A stretch of DNA of 47,801 nt from Bacteroidales bacterium (GTDB lineage Bacteria > Bacteroidota > Bacteroidia > Bacteroidales > JAGONC01). The DNA is taken from positions 1 to 47,801 of the forward strand of contig JAQUQD010000017.1 in assembly GCA_028716265.1 (NCBI GenBank), given 5' to 3'. The translations under genes and the position numbers were made by a program. Below are positions 1 to 6,797 of the stretch, piece by piece (position 1 is the first letter of the stretch; every line of letters begins with the position of its first letter). A model generated the notes under the pieces. It saw nothing but the letters and a program-made list of their open reading frames with translations, ran no database searches and was not told the origin of the DNA.

Positions 1-229
1 ACCGATTTCTCAAAAGCCACTGGGTGAGCTCGTCTTCATCGAAGTAAATTCGCTTGCCGAAAGGCTTGTAGTATGGGATTTTACGCTGACTGGTTAGTTT
101 GTACATGTAAGATTCCTTTAATCCAGCGCGCTGCGCGGCTGTTTTGAAATCAATTGGAACTTTGGGTGAACTAGAATGACTTCTTATCGCCTCCAAACCA
201 TCCAGCTCATCTGATAGATTATTCTTCAT
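1..229 (-). CDS. Helix-turn-helix (excisionase/MerR-like) domain protein, 3' end cut by the window
   Basis: An open frame starts with ATG at 229 and runs leftward off the window, giving at least 76 residues. Residues about 26-76 (VPIDFKTAAQRAGL, then SYMYKLTSQRKIPYYKPFGKR, then IYFDEDELTQWL) match the short winged HTH of the HTH_17/excisionase type: helix, turn, recognition helix, a PxYKxxGKR wing and a terminal DELxxWL helix. Proteins of this kind are recombination directionality factors or small regulators in Bacteroidota mobile elements. It lies downstream of the 615-residue gene with a 187-bp gap that holds a 15-bp perfect dyad, so it probably has its own promoter. Its C-terminus is unseen, so it could be a longer regulator or a mobilization protein. 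Confidence 0.7.
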   Translation of the reverse strand, partial: MKNNLSDELDGLEAIRSHSSSPKVPIDFKTAAQRAGLKESYMYKLTSQRKIPYYKPFGKRIYFDEDELTQWLLRNR

Positions 230-353
230 TTTATCTTTCTTAGGTTATAGGAGCCTTTCAAGCCGCTCCATTATAGCTTAATATCCGCAAAATTCCGAAA
301 AGGTCTCAACCTGGATAGCGCCAAGAATTAGAAAGAAACCATTAAAAATAGCG

Positions 354-368
354 CTCTGATAATCAGAG
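354..368. promoter_or_regulatory. 15-bp perfect palindrome, candidate operator
   Basis: CTCTGAT-A-ATCAGAG is a perfect 7-bp inverted repeat around one central base. It lies in the 187-bp gap upstream of the leftmost HTH gene (ATG at 229) and downstream of the 615-residue gene. The absence of a loop argues against a transcription terminator and fits a binding site for a dimeric regulator. No experiment or known operator supports this. Confidence 0.3.
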
Positions 369-416
369 AATTAACTTAAAGGGGATAACTGATTAAGAGA
401 TAAGGTCATCCATGAA

Positions 417-2264
417 TTACATGTCTTCAAATTGATAAATTTGAGTCGATGAGGTATTGGATTCTACAAGGGATGGATTGAAAGTGACCCAGGATTTTAT
501 TTTATTAATGACGGGCTCATCATTTGCGTACTGTTCTTTGACTGCACCTGATGCTTGCAAAACTAATGCGATGATTTTATAGTATGAGAAATCGTCGCCT
601 TTTGCTAGTTCAGGAGGATTTTCATGTTCGTTCGATTTTAGGTAACCATAAAATCCTGTGCAAAATGCAGGCAAAAAGCACCATTCGGGATTATTCAGTT
701 TTCTTATAGGATGGCTATCAGCATTATTAGCCTGGGTATCAGCTGTTTCTTCATAGGTGATTCCTAATTCAAACTCTTCTGGATGATTCTGATAATACTC
801 GTTTATAGCTTGATTGATCAAATAAGTGGGTAATGGATGTTTAAGGATTAACTGTGTATCGTCATTATATACAAAAGATGCTTCCTTAATTTTTTGATTT
901 TGAATATTCCTCATTAGAATCCTAAAATCCTTGGTATCCTCAGAATCCTCAATGCTTACATTTTGCGATGCAGGGGTCGTGCTTCTTTTTAAATATTCAA
1001 TAAGACAATTATATATATGCATTATTGAGTAATATTTTTCTTCCAGTCTGAATAAAACGCATATTGTATGAATTGCAAGTTGAAACGAATAGGTTGGAAA
1101 AACGGTAGGCGCTAGTTGAAGAAAGTCCTCTTCAAAATATTTATTCAATACTTCAAAGTCTGGCTGTATTTCTGTTTCAATTTCCACGGGAGTAACCTCC
1201 ACTGAGGTCAGTTTCTTTCTTATAACATCTATTTTGTCATCCAGGTAATCATAAGGATCTTCATTGACTTTCAAATGACTAAATTCAAGTATACCGGCCG
1301 ATATACGTAATGCTTGATCGGATGTATTATACCCATCTTGTAGGGTATAAATACCTTCTCCCAGAACGAAATTATTTATTGCCACACCCAACCGCCATTT
1401 AAAAATATCGGGACTTGGTTTTTCCTCAAAACTTTCAGGATAATGCATAAGTTGTTTACGCCAGTTAGAATAATATTGGTTATTATAGTGATTCTTAAAA
1501 CAGTTAATAAAATCCCTGATCAGTCCTTCATCATGTATTGAATATGTTTTGTCTTTACCAATTTTAAATGATATTCTTTGATCTCCCAGCGTTTGGCCTT
1601 TGAAAGAATAATAATCATATTTATCAAGGATATATATGACTTTCTTCACCTCATCGGCAACGAAGTTTTTGCTTTTACCCTGCCGATATCGTTCATTAAA
1701 CTCAACCTGTTCACAATAAAACCTTTGGGTATATGAAATAAGGTAAAAGACGAAATCCTTATAAGCTATCAAATCCATTTTCTCGATGAAGGATTCAATT
1801 TCATCAAATTTGTATTTGGGTAGGATCACTCTTCTAATTTCCAAATTGATCGGACGGGAATAATAGGGTTCTGGGTACTCAAATACATTATAAAAATATT
1901 TAAAGGCTATTTGTTGATAAGGACGGTACAGACTTGTTTCTTCAGCATTCGAAGTAAAATCATCCTCATTAAATAAATCAATTATAATATAGCCATTATT
2001 CAGTAGTTTTGGAACGTAGTTATTATATGCCTCCTCGTTTAATCGGGATTTTTGATTTATAAATTCAGTCAGGCTCTGAATTTCTTTGTGTTTGTTGATA
2101 TCACCGTTTTCTTTAGCTGCTACAGCCTCCATTTCCAGTTCTTCATTCTGGCCATGAAATAGATGAATCAAATCAAATAGCCGGGTCTTTTTAAAATGTA
2201 GCGTCAAGTTTTTTGTTATAAAGTACTTTAGCTCATATTTATTTCTGTCAATGATGGTTGCCAT
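417..2264 (-). CDS. Unrecognised 615-residue protein coupled to the integrase
   Basis: I do not recognise a family. The protein is soluble, with no signal peptide and no clear membrane segment. It is rich in Tyr, Asn, Lys and Glu. The N-terminal third looks helical and charged (a Glu/Lys stretch near residues 40-75), the middle holds many aromatic residues (for example around FYCEQVEFNERYRQGK, near 180), and a poorly conserved acidic, Asn-rich stretch lies near residues 510-525. No nucleotide-binding loop, nuclease triad or zinc cluster is visible. Its ATG begins two bases after the integrase stop codon begins to be read (the genes are separated by one base), so the two are almost certainly one transcript and translationally coupled. 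Position suggests a role in the life of the element or a cargo function, but none can be assigned from sequence. Confidence 0.85.
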   Translation of the reverse strand: MATIIDRNKYELKYFITKNLTLHFKKTRLFDLIHLFHGQNEELEMEAVAAKENGDINKHKEIQSLTEFINQKSRLNEEAYNNYVPKLLNNGYIIIDLFNEDDFTSNAEETSLYRPYQQIAFKYFYNVFEYPEPYYSRPINLEIRRVILPKYKFDEIESFIEKMDLIAYKDFVFYLISYTQRFYCEQVEFNERYRQGKSKNFVADEVKKVIYILDKYDYYSFKGQTLGDQRISFKIGKDKTYSIHDEGLIRDFINCFKNHYNNQYYSNWRKQLMHYPESFEEKPSPDIFKWRLGVAINNFVLGEGIYTLQDGYNTSDQALRISAGILEFSHLKVNEDPYDYLDDKIDVIRKKLTSVEVTPVEIETEIQPDFEVLNKYFEEDFLQLAPTVFPTYSFQLAIHTICVLFRLEEKYYSIMHIYNCLIEYLKRSTTPASQNVSIEDSEDTKDFRILMRNIQNQKIKEASFVYNDDTQLILKHPLPTYLINQAINEYYQNHPEEFELGITYEETADTQANNADSHPIRKLNNPEWCFLPAFCTGFYGYLKSNEHENPPELAKGDDFSYYKIIALVLQASGAVKEQYANDEPVINKIKSWVTFNPSLVESNTSSTQIYQFEDM

Positions 2265-2265
2265 A

Positions 2266-3357
2266 TCATTTTAACTTAATACGGTTAGCAGCTTCAATCT
2301 TGCGCTTATCAATAATTTTTGCATAGATCTCCGTGGTCTTGAGACTTTTATGTCCTAATAGATTAGAAACGGTATATATATCCGTGCCCAGTGTGAGTTG
2401 AAGTGTAGCAAAGGTATGCCTTGCACTATGAAAGGTTATTTTCTTTTCGATTCCGGCACTCTTTATCCAATCTTTCAGCTTTTGATTATTATAATCACTG
2501 TAAACAAGGTCCTGAAAAACTTTACTTGGTCCTGACCTCCTCTCCCCAAGCAAATTAAATGCTTCGCCTGATATATAGAGGGTTACCAATTTTTGGGTCT
2601 TGACCTGCCTGAAATTGATTGAATACCCCGTTTCATCGGAATGTTGTACTTGCTTCCACCTCAGATTCTCGATGTCTGAAAACCGTAAGCCAGTCAAGGC
2701 ACTAAAAAGAAATGCTCTTTTTAAAAGGGGATTTTCGCAATCCTTATCAGCCACCTCTTTCAGTTCCTCGAGTGTTAGAAATTCGCGTTCGACCTCCATT
2801 TCTTCAATCCTTTTTACATCTTTCCAGATGTTTTCATCGATGATATTGACCTTGGATGCTTGCTTTAATACAGCAAGTACTTTACTGAAATAGGATGCTG
2901 CTGAATTTACTGAAAGCCTCTTGTCATCTTTTGTTTTTACTTCAGTTAACAGATAGTTTTTAAAATCTCCCAGCCATTCTTCGTTGATTTGCGAAACCTT
3001 TATACCTGAATTAGTGAAGTTTTTTAAATGTTTCAAAGCACTCATCCAGTTGCCGTAGTTACCCTCGCTTGCCTTTCGCTTCTTAGCAAGGGATTCGAAA
3101 TAATCAAGAAAGCTTTTATCTGCAGCAGTTCTGTCTATTAATCCCATTTTATTATTTTGAAACTCAATTTGACGCCTTGCCCTGATCGCTTCTGCACATT
3201 CAAGTGTTTTCCTATTCTGTTCTCGCTCAGTTTTGTTTTTGGGCTTAAGTATCAGATAGAGATCAAGATATTCACTTCTCCTGGTTTTCTTGTCATAGAA
3301 ATCAAGGTAAAGGCTTATTTTATCCTTCCTTTCACGTTTTCTTAAAGTGACCTTCAT
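2266..3357 (-). CDS. Tyrosine site-specific recombinase (integrase)
   Basis: A phage-integrase-family recombinase of 363 residues, the usual size for Bacteroidota elements. It cuts and rejoins DNA at att sites through a 3'-phosphotyrosine intermediate. The N-terminal arm-binding region (about 1-90) carries the basic start MKVTLRKRERKDKISLYLDFY typical of the family. A SAM-like core-binding domain spans about 95-190 and the catalytic domain about 195-355. The catalytic set is visible: the first Arg in ALTGLRFSDI (near 224), H310 and R313 in HSARHTF, H336 in LLGHKS and nucleophile Y345 in TEIYAKI. The gene overlaps the upstream zinc-ribbon/HTH gene by four bases (ATGA) and abuts the 615-residue gene, so the three form one operon. 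Its position next to the mnmE 3' end suggests that end as its target. Confidence 0.95.
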   Translation of the reverse strand: MKVTLRKRERKDKISLYLDFYDKKTRRSEYLDLYLILKPKNKTEREQNRKTLECAEAIRARRQIEFQNNKMGLIDRTAADKSFLDYFESLAKKRKASEGNYGNWMSALKHLKNFTNSGIKVSQINEEWLGDFKNYLLTEVKTKDDKRLSVNSAASYFSKVLAVLKQASKVNIIDENIWKDVKRIEEMEVEREFLTLEELKEVADKDCENPLLKRAFLFSALTGLRFSDIENLRWKQVQHSDETGYSINFRQVKTQKLVTLYISGEAFNLLGERRSGPSKVFQDLVYSDYNNQKLKDWIKSAGIEKKITFHSARHTFATLQLTLGTDIYTVSNLLGHKSLKTTEIYAKIIDKRKIEAANRIKLK

Positions 3358-3722
3358 TGCTGGAATAATTTATCAAGTTCGGAGCGTATTATGATCGATC
3401 TCCTTCCGATTTTATAAGGAGCTATTCTTCCCGATGAAATTAGCCTGTAAAATGATCTTCGGCTCACACCAATCAACATGCATGCTTGTCTGATAGATAG
3501 ATACTCCTTCAAAGCCAAATCATGATCACCATCTATCCTGTCTGAAACTGTTGAGCCGTGGTCATTATTCTTAGTTGCCCGGACGATTTTCTCCTCTCTT
3601 TTCCTTTGTTTATAATGGCGCTGATTGCAGACGTGGGAGCAATACCGGGTCCCGACAGTCTGTGCGGTGAATGTCGTTCCACAAAATTCGCAAATTTTTT
3701 GGATCTGTATGTTTGAACTCAT
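3354..3722 (-). CDS. Zinc-ribbon plus helix-turn-helix protein, probable excisionase/regulator
   Basis: A small DNA-binding protein. With a start at MSSNIQ (ATG at 3722) it has 122 residues; an in-frame ATG at 3737 would add five residues, but that start lies inside the phased 10-bp repeats. Near the N-terminus is a CxxC-x13-CxxxC cluster (CEFCGTTF ... RYCSHVC) that probably binds zinc, followed by a basic stretch (RHYKQRKREEK). The C-terminal half (LSIRQACMLIGVSRRSFYRLISS, then the GRIAPYKIGRRS wing) is an HTH_17/excisionase-type fold. It is the first gene of the operon with the integrase, overlapping it by four bases. By family and position it probably sets recombination direction or controls the operon. 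The seven GTGYC repeats just upstream are its natural candidate binding sites. Confidence 0.85.
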   Translation of the reverse strand: MSSNIQIQKICEFCGTTFTAQTVGTRYCSHVCNQRHYKQRKREEKIVRATKNNDHGSTVSDRIDGDHDLALKEYLSIRQACMLIGVSRRSFYRLISSGRIAPYKIGRRSIIIRSELDKLFQQ

Positions 3723-3727
3723 CTTAA

Positions 3728-3792
3728 GTGTCGGCATGTGTCAGTACGTGCCAGTACGTGCCAACACGTGCCAATATGTGCCAGTATGTGCC
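3728..3792. repeat. Seven GTGYC cores at exact 10-bp spacing, upstream of the integrase operon
   Basis: On the plus strand GTGTC or GTGCC begins at 3728, 3738, 3748, 3758, 3768, 3778 and 3788. The full unit is close to CCARYAYGTG. Ten-base spacing places every core on the same face of the helix. The array covers the start region of the zinc-ribbon/HTH gene and lies between the integrase operon and the mnmE end. This suits arm-type integrase sites, cooperative excisionase sites or an autoregulatory operator. The repeat is directly visible; the role is inferred. Confidence 0.85.
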
Positions 3793-3955
3793 ATAATCTC
3801 TCCCATGTTGTCGTGCGTCACATATTAAACTAGTAAGCGCAACAAAATCGCAACAAATATATCTCATAAATAGGAAAAAAAACCTCCAAGAAGGTAAAAT
3901 TAACAAATTCTAAAACATTGAATTACCAATGAAAGGAAGAGAAGAGAATGAAAAT

Positions 3956-3973
3956 CTACTTTCCGATACAAAA
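3956..3973 (-). other. Probable attachment core in the last codons of mnmE
   Basis: Read on the minus strand, the end of mnmE is TTTTGTATCGGAAAGTAG, coding FCIGK-stop. The same end of the gene is the attB site used by SGI1-type islands (coding the same residues). Because mnmE is intact up to its stop codon and the integrase operon begins right after it, this is the likely crossover region, here as one att junction of the element. The exact crossover and the partner att site are not visible. Confidence 0.5.
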
Positions 3974-5365
3974 CTTCCCGAAGATGTTTCCCAGGATCTC
4001 TTCGCTGGTGATCTCACCGGTGATCTCGCCCAGGTAATAGAGCGCCTGGCGGATGTCGGTGGCAATCAGATCGGTGGGCGTTCCCTTCTGTATGCTGCCT
4101 TCCACGTGCTTTAGCGCCTTATGCGATCGGACCAGCGCCTCGTAATGCCGTACGTTCGACACCAGGGCCTGGTCCGTGGGGAAGCCTTCCTCCACGGATT
4201 TATGTAGCTGGGCGGTGATCAGGTTGATGTTCTCGCGGCGCTTGGCCGACACAAAGATCGTCTCCAGATCCACCAGCTCCTGGAAATCTTTTGGGATCTC
4301 CACCAGCTTGTCGATCTTGTTGCCGATGAGGATCCATTTCTTTGTCCGGTCCTTCATATGCTCGCGGAACTCTTCCACGACCTCTTTGACATCGTCCCAG
4401 GTGCATTCGCTCACATCGCACACGTACAGGATGATACGGGCCTGGCGGATCTTTTCATAAGTCCGCTCGATGCCCATGCTCTCGATCTCGTCCCTGGCCG
4501 GACGGATACCTGCCGTGTCGATGAAACGGAACGAGACCCCGTCGATGATGATCGTATCCTCGATCACATCGCGCGTGGTGCCCGGAATCTCCGAGACGAT
4601 CGCCCGCTCTTCGTTGAGGATCGCGTTCAGCAGGGTGGACTTGCCCACGTTAGGCTTGCCGACAATGGCGACAGGTATGCCGGTCTTGAGCACATTACCC
4701 ATGGTGAAGGATTCGATCAGCGTCTTGATATGCTTATCCATGGTATGGATCAGTCCCAGCAGCTTCCTGCGGTCAGCGAACTCCACGTCCTCTTCGCTGA
4801 AGTCGAGCTCCAGCTCCAGCATGGAGGCGAAGTCGACCAGCTGCTGCCTGAGCTTGCGGATGCTGTCGGAGAAACCCCCGCGCATCTGGTTCAGCGCTAG
4901 GTCGTGCGCCGAACGTGAATGTGCCGCGATCAGGTCGGCCACCGCCTCGGCCTGCGACAGGTCGAACTTGCCGTTGAGATAGGCCCGCAACGTGAACTCG
5001 CCCGGCTTCGCATGCCGGCATCCTTTTGACAGCAGCAGCTCGATGAGCTTTTTCTGGATATAGAACGAACCGTGGCAGGAGATCTCCACCGAATCCTCGC
5101 CGGTGTAGGAATTCGGCGCCCTGAAGACATATACTAGCACCTCGTCCAGCATCTCCCTGCCTATGTTCACCGTACCGAAATGGATGGTGTATCCCTTTGC
5201 CTGGCTGATCTTTTTGCCTTTGGCATGCGCCGTGAAGATCTCGTCGGCGATACTGAATGACTCCGGCCCCGATATGCGTATGATAGCGATGGGACCGGTT
5301 CCGGGAGGCGTGGCGATGGCACAGATGGTGTCGGTGCTGGCGCCGGGGAGTGTTTTATGGTTCAT
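3956..5365 (-). CDS. mnmE: tRNA uridine-5-carboxymethylaminomethyl modification GTPase MnmE
   Basis: MnmE works with MnmG to put the (carboxymethyl)aminomethyl group on wobble uridine-34 of tRNAs, using tetrahydrofolate-bound one-carbon units and GTP. The 469-residue length is normal. The N-terminal folate-binding domain covers about 1-120 (TICAIATPPGTGPIAIIRISG at its start). The helical domain is interrupted by the G domain: P-loop GKPNVGKS 236-243, switch PGTTRD 261-266, DTAG 283-286, NKID 349-352 and SAK 373-375. The C-terminal FCIGK motif (465-469), whose Cys takes part in catalysis, is intact, so insertion of the adjacent element has not damaged the enzyme. The gene is markedly GC-richer than the element, which makes long antisense open frames appear over it. 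Confidence 0.98.
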   Translation of the reverse strand: MNHKTLPGASTDTICAIATPPGTGPIAIIRISGPESFSIADEIFTAHAKGKKISQAKGYTIHFGTVNIGREMLDEVLVYVFRAPNSYTGEDSVEISCHGSFYIQKKLIELLLSKGCRHAKPGEFTLRAYLNGKFDLSQAEAVADLIAAHSRSAHDLALNQMRGGFSDSIRKLRQQLVDFASMLELELDFSEEDVEFADRRKLLGLIHTMDKHIKTLIESFTMGNVLKTGIPVAIVGKPNVGKSTLLNAILNEERAIVSEIPGTTRDVIEDTIIIDGVSFRFIDTAGIRPARDEIESMGIERTYEKIRQARIILYVCDVSECTWDDVKEVVEEFREHMKDRTKKWILIGNKIDKLVEIPKDFQELVDLETIFVSAKRRENINLITAQLHKSVEEGFPTDQALVSNVRHYEALVRSHKALKHVEGSIQKGTPTDLIATDIRQALYYLGEITGEITSEEILGNIFGKFCIGK

Positions 5366-5453
5366 TTCCGGGAGTAAATTTTCTTATTAAACGAAAAGAT
5401 TCTATTTTTGGTTTCTGTTTGAATTAGGCACAAAGGCACAGAGGTACAGAGTA

Positions 5454-5488
5454 ATTTTAGAATTCAGATTGCAGATTTTAGATTATGG
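5454..5488. repeat. 7-bp-period degenerate array overlapping the start of the four-helix-bundle gene
   Basis: Five consecutive heptamers read ATTTTAG, AATTCAG, ATTGCAG, ATTTTAG, ATTATGG. The last contains the ATG of the four-helix-bundle gene. One of the many period-7 arrays in gaps of this window. Confidence 0.6.
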
Positions 5489-5853
5489 GGATGGGAGAGA
5501 TCAGAACGTATAGGGATTTGGTGGTATGGCAGAAGGCGATCGAACTCGTTACATTAATTTACAAAATCACGAAACCTTTTCCTGAAGATGAAAAGTACAG
5601 TTTGGTATCCCAGATCCGGAGGGCTGCTGTTTCAATCCCATCCAACATTGCAGAGGGATACGGTCGTAAACACACAAATGATTGTTCAAGATACCTGCAG
5701 ATCTCCATCGGTTCAGTATTTGAACTCCAAACGCAGCTAATTATATCAAAAATTTTGAATTATGTTGATAATGAACAATATAATAATATTGAAAATAAAA
5801 CTAGAGAAATTGAACGAATGTTATCCAGCCTAATCTCAAAAATCAAACATTAA
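5485..5853 (+). CDS. Four-helix-bundle protein of the 23S rRNA intervening-sequence (S23/IVP) family
   Basis: A 122-residue all-helical protein. It has the family hallmarks: YRDLVVWQKAIELV near the N-terminus, the YSLVSQIRRAAVSIPSNIAEGYGR motif at about 38-62, YLQISIGSVFELQTQL, and a final helix REIERMLSSLISKI. The best known members are encoded inside 23S rRNA intervening sequences; relatives include the accessory (Avd-like) proteins of diversity-generating retroelements. They form pentameric barrels with a basic face and are thought to bind nucleic acid, but their job as stand-alone genes is not established. No reverse transcriptase or variable protein is near, so a retroelement role is unlikely here. 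The gene is framed by inverted repeats and its start overlaps a 7-bp-period array, setting it apart from neighbouring housekeeping genes. Confidence 0.92.
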   Translation: MGMGEIRTYRDLVVWQKAIELVTLIYKITKPFPEDEKYSLVSQIRRAAVSIPSNIAEGYGRKHTNDCSRYLQISIGSVFELQTQLIISKILNYVDNEQYNNIENKTREIERMLSSLISKIKH

Positions 5854-5906
5854 CTTTGTGCCTTTGTGCCTTCAACCAACATCCAACACCATAACCTCTT
5901 AGAACC

Positions 5907-6776
5907 ATGAGCATCCTCGTCAACAAATCCTCCCGGGTGATCATCCAGGGCTTTACCGGGAAAGAAGGAACGTTCCACGGAACGCAGATGATCGAATATG
6001 GAACCAACGTCGTGGGGGGTGTGACGCCCGGGAAGGGAGGGGAGAAGCACCTTGGCCGCCCGGTGTTCAATACCGTAGCGGATGCGGTTCAGAAGGAAGG
6101 CGCCAACGTCACCTGCATCCTTGTTCCGCCTCCCTTTGCTACAGACGCGATCATGGAGGCTGCTGACTCCGGCATCAAGCTGATTGTCTGTATCACCGAG
6201 GGGATCCCGACACACGACATGGTGCAGGTGAAAGACTTTATGTGCGGGAAGACCTCGCGCCTGGTTGGCCCCAACTGCCCCGGCGTCATCACGCCGGAGG
6301 AGTGCAAGGTGGGGATCATGCCGGGCTTCATCCATAAGAAGGGAAGCGTCGGGATCGTCTCCCGTTCGGGAACACTCACTTATGAGGCCGTGGACCAGCT
6401 CACCAAGGTCGGGCTGGGGCAGTCGACCTGCCTGGGTATCGGCGGGGATCCGATCATCGGTACGAATGCGCTGGACGCGGTGATGATGTTCAATGCCGAT
6501 CCGGAAACCAGGGGCATCGTCATGATCGGGGAGATCGGCGGTAACATGGAAGCCGATGCAGCCTACTGGTTCAGCAAGAACGGCGCCAAGCCCATGGTGG
6601 CCTTCATCGCCGGCGCCACCGCTCCCAAAGGCAGGCGCATGGGGCACGCAGGCGCTATCATTGGAGGGAAAAATGATACAGCACAGGCGAAAAAGGAGAT
6701 CCTGAGAGGGTGCGGGATACATGTGGTGGATTCGCCTGCGCAAATTGGTGTCAAAATGAAGGAGATTCTTTCATAG
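5907..6776 (+). CDS. sucD: Succinate-CoA ligase (ADP/GDP-forming) subunit alpha
   Basis: The alpha subunit of succinyl-CoA synthetase, which interconverts succinyl-CoA and succinate in the TCA cycle with substrate-level phosphorylation. It has 289 residues, the normal length. The CoA-binding Rossmann domain begins at [23 protein letters not shown] with GFTGKEG near 15-21. PNCPGVITP (about 122-130) and the GxxGHAGA loop with the phosphorylated H247 ([12 protein letters not shown]) are intact. The partner sucC is not in the window, so the two subunits are unlinked here. The gene ends six bases from the convergent lipoprotein gene, with a perfect hairpin between their ends. Confidence 0.97.
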   Translation: MSILVNKSSRVIIQGFTGKEGTFHGTQMIEYGTNVVGGVTPGKGGEKHLGRPVFNTVADAVQKEGANVTCILVPPPFATDAIMEAADSGIKLIVCITEGIPTHDMVQVKDFMCGKTSRLVGPNCPGVITPEECKVGIMPGFIHKKGSVGIVSRSGTLTYEAVDQLTKVGLGQSTCLGIGGDPIIGTNALDAVMMFNADPETRGIVMIGEIGGNMEADAAYWFSKNGAKPMVAFIAGATAPKGRRMGHAGAIIGGKNDTAQAKKEILRGCGIHVVDSPAQIGVKMKEILS

Positions 6777-6778
6777 TT

Positions 6779-6797
6779 CTGATCACCTCGTGATCAG
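6779..6797. terminator. Hairpin between convergent genes, possible bidirectional terminator
   Basis: CTGATCAC-CTC-GTGATCAG forms a perfect 8-bp stem with a 3-base loop just after the sucD stop and over the stop codon of the convergent lipoprotein gene. The position fits a shared terminator. No U-tract follows on either strand, so it may only slow or protect transcripts. Confidence 0.4.

Larger units (their letters stand above)
1..3973. mobile_element. End of an integrative element inserted at the 3' end of mnmE (partial)
   Basis: This segment carries a tyrosine recombinase, two small helix-turn-helix proteins and an unrecognised 615-residue protein, all on the minus strand. It is visibly richer in A+T than mnmE and the genes that follow. 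The recombinase operon begins about 230 bp from the mnmE stop codon, and the last codons of mnmE (FCIGK-stop) are a well-known target for genomic islands such as SGI1 of enterobacteria. The other boundary is not in the window: I found no second copy of the mnmE end between positions 1 and 3955. The class of element (ICE, mobilizable island or prophage remnant) cannot be told, because no conjugation or phage genes are visible. That it is an integrated element is inference from gene content, composition and location. Confidence 0.7.
5426..5871. mobile_element. IVS-like cassette: four-helix-bundle gene between inverted repeats
   Basis: An 18-base inverted repeat with one mismatch brackets the small gene: AGGCACAAAGGCACAGAG at 5426-5443 and its complement at 5854-5871, which begins right after the stop codon. 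Each arm is itself an 8-bp-period tandem of GGCACAAA-type units. Intervening sequences in bacterial 23S rRNA have the same plan: a long terminal stem, and in some cases an S23/four-helix-bundle frame inside. This copy is not in rRNA but between mnmE and sucD. That it is or was mobile is inference from this resemblance. Confidence 0.4.

Noticed and set aside
1..3955. Second att copy bounding the island inside the window
   Set aside because: No match to the 18-base mnmE end was found on either strand by eye; the other end must lie to the left.
4200..5130. Several long open frames antisense or in other frames over mnmE
   Set aside because: They arise from the high G+C and codon bias of mnmE; the products are low-complexity, Arg/Ser/Ala-rich, with no family resemblance, while mnmE is intact.
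5485..5853. Avd-type accessory gene of a diversity-generating retroelement
   Set aside because: No reverse transcriptase, template repeat or variable repeat is found nearby.
5850..6743. 297-residue open frame antisense to sucD
   Set aside because: It mirrors a perfectly conserved SucD frame and has no recognisable protein features.
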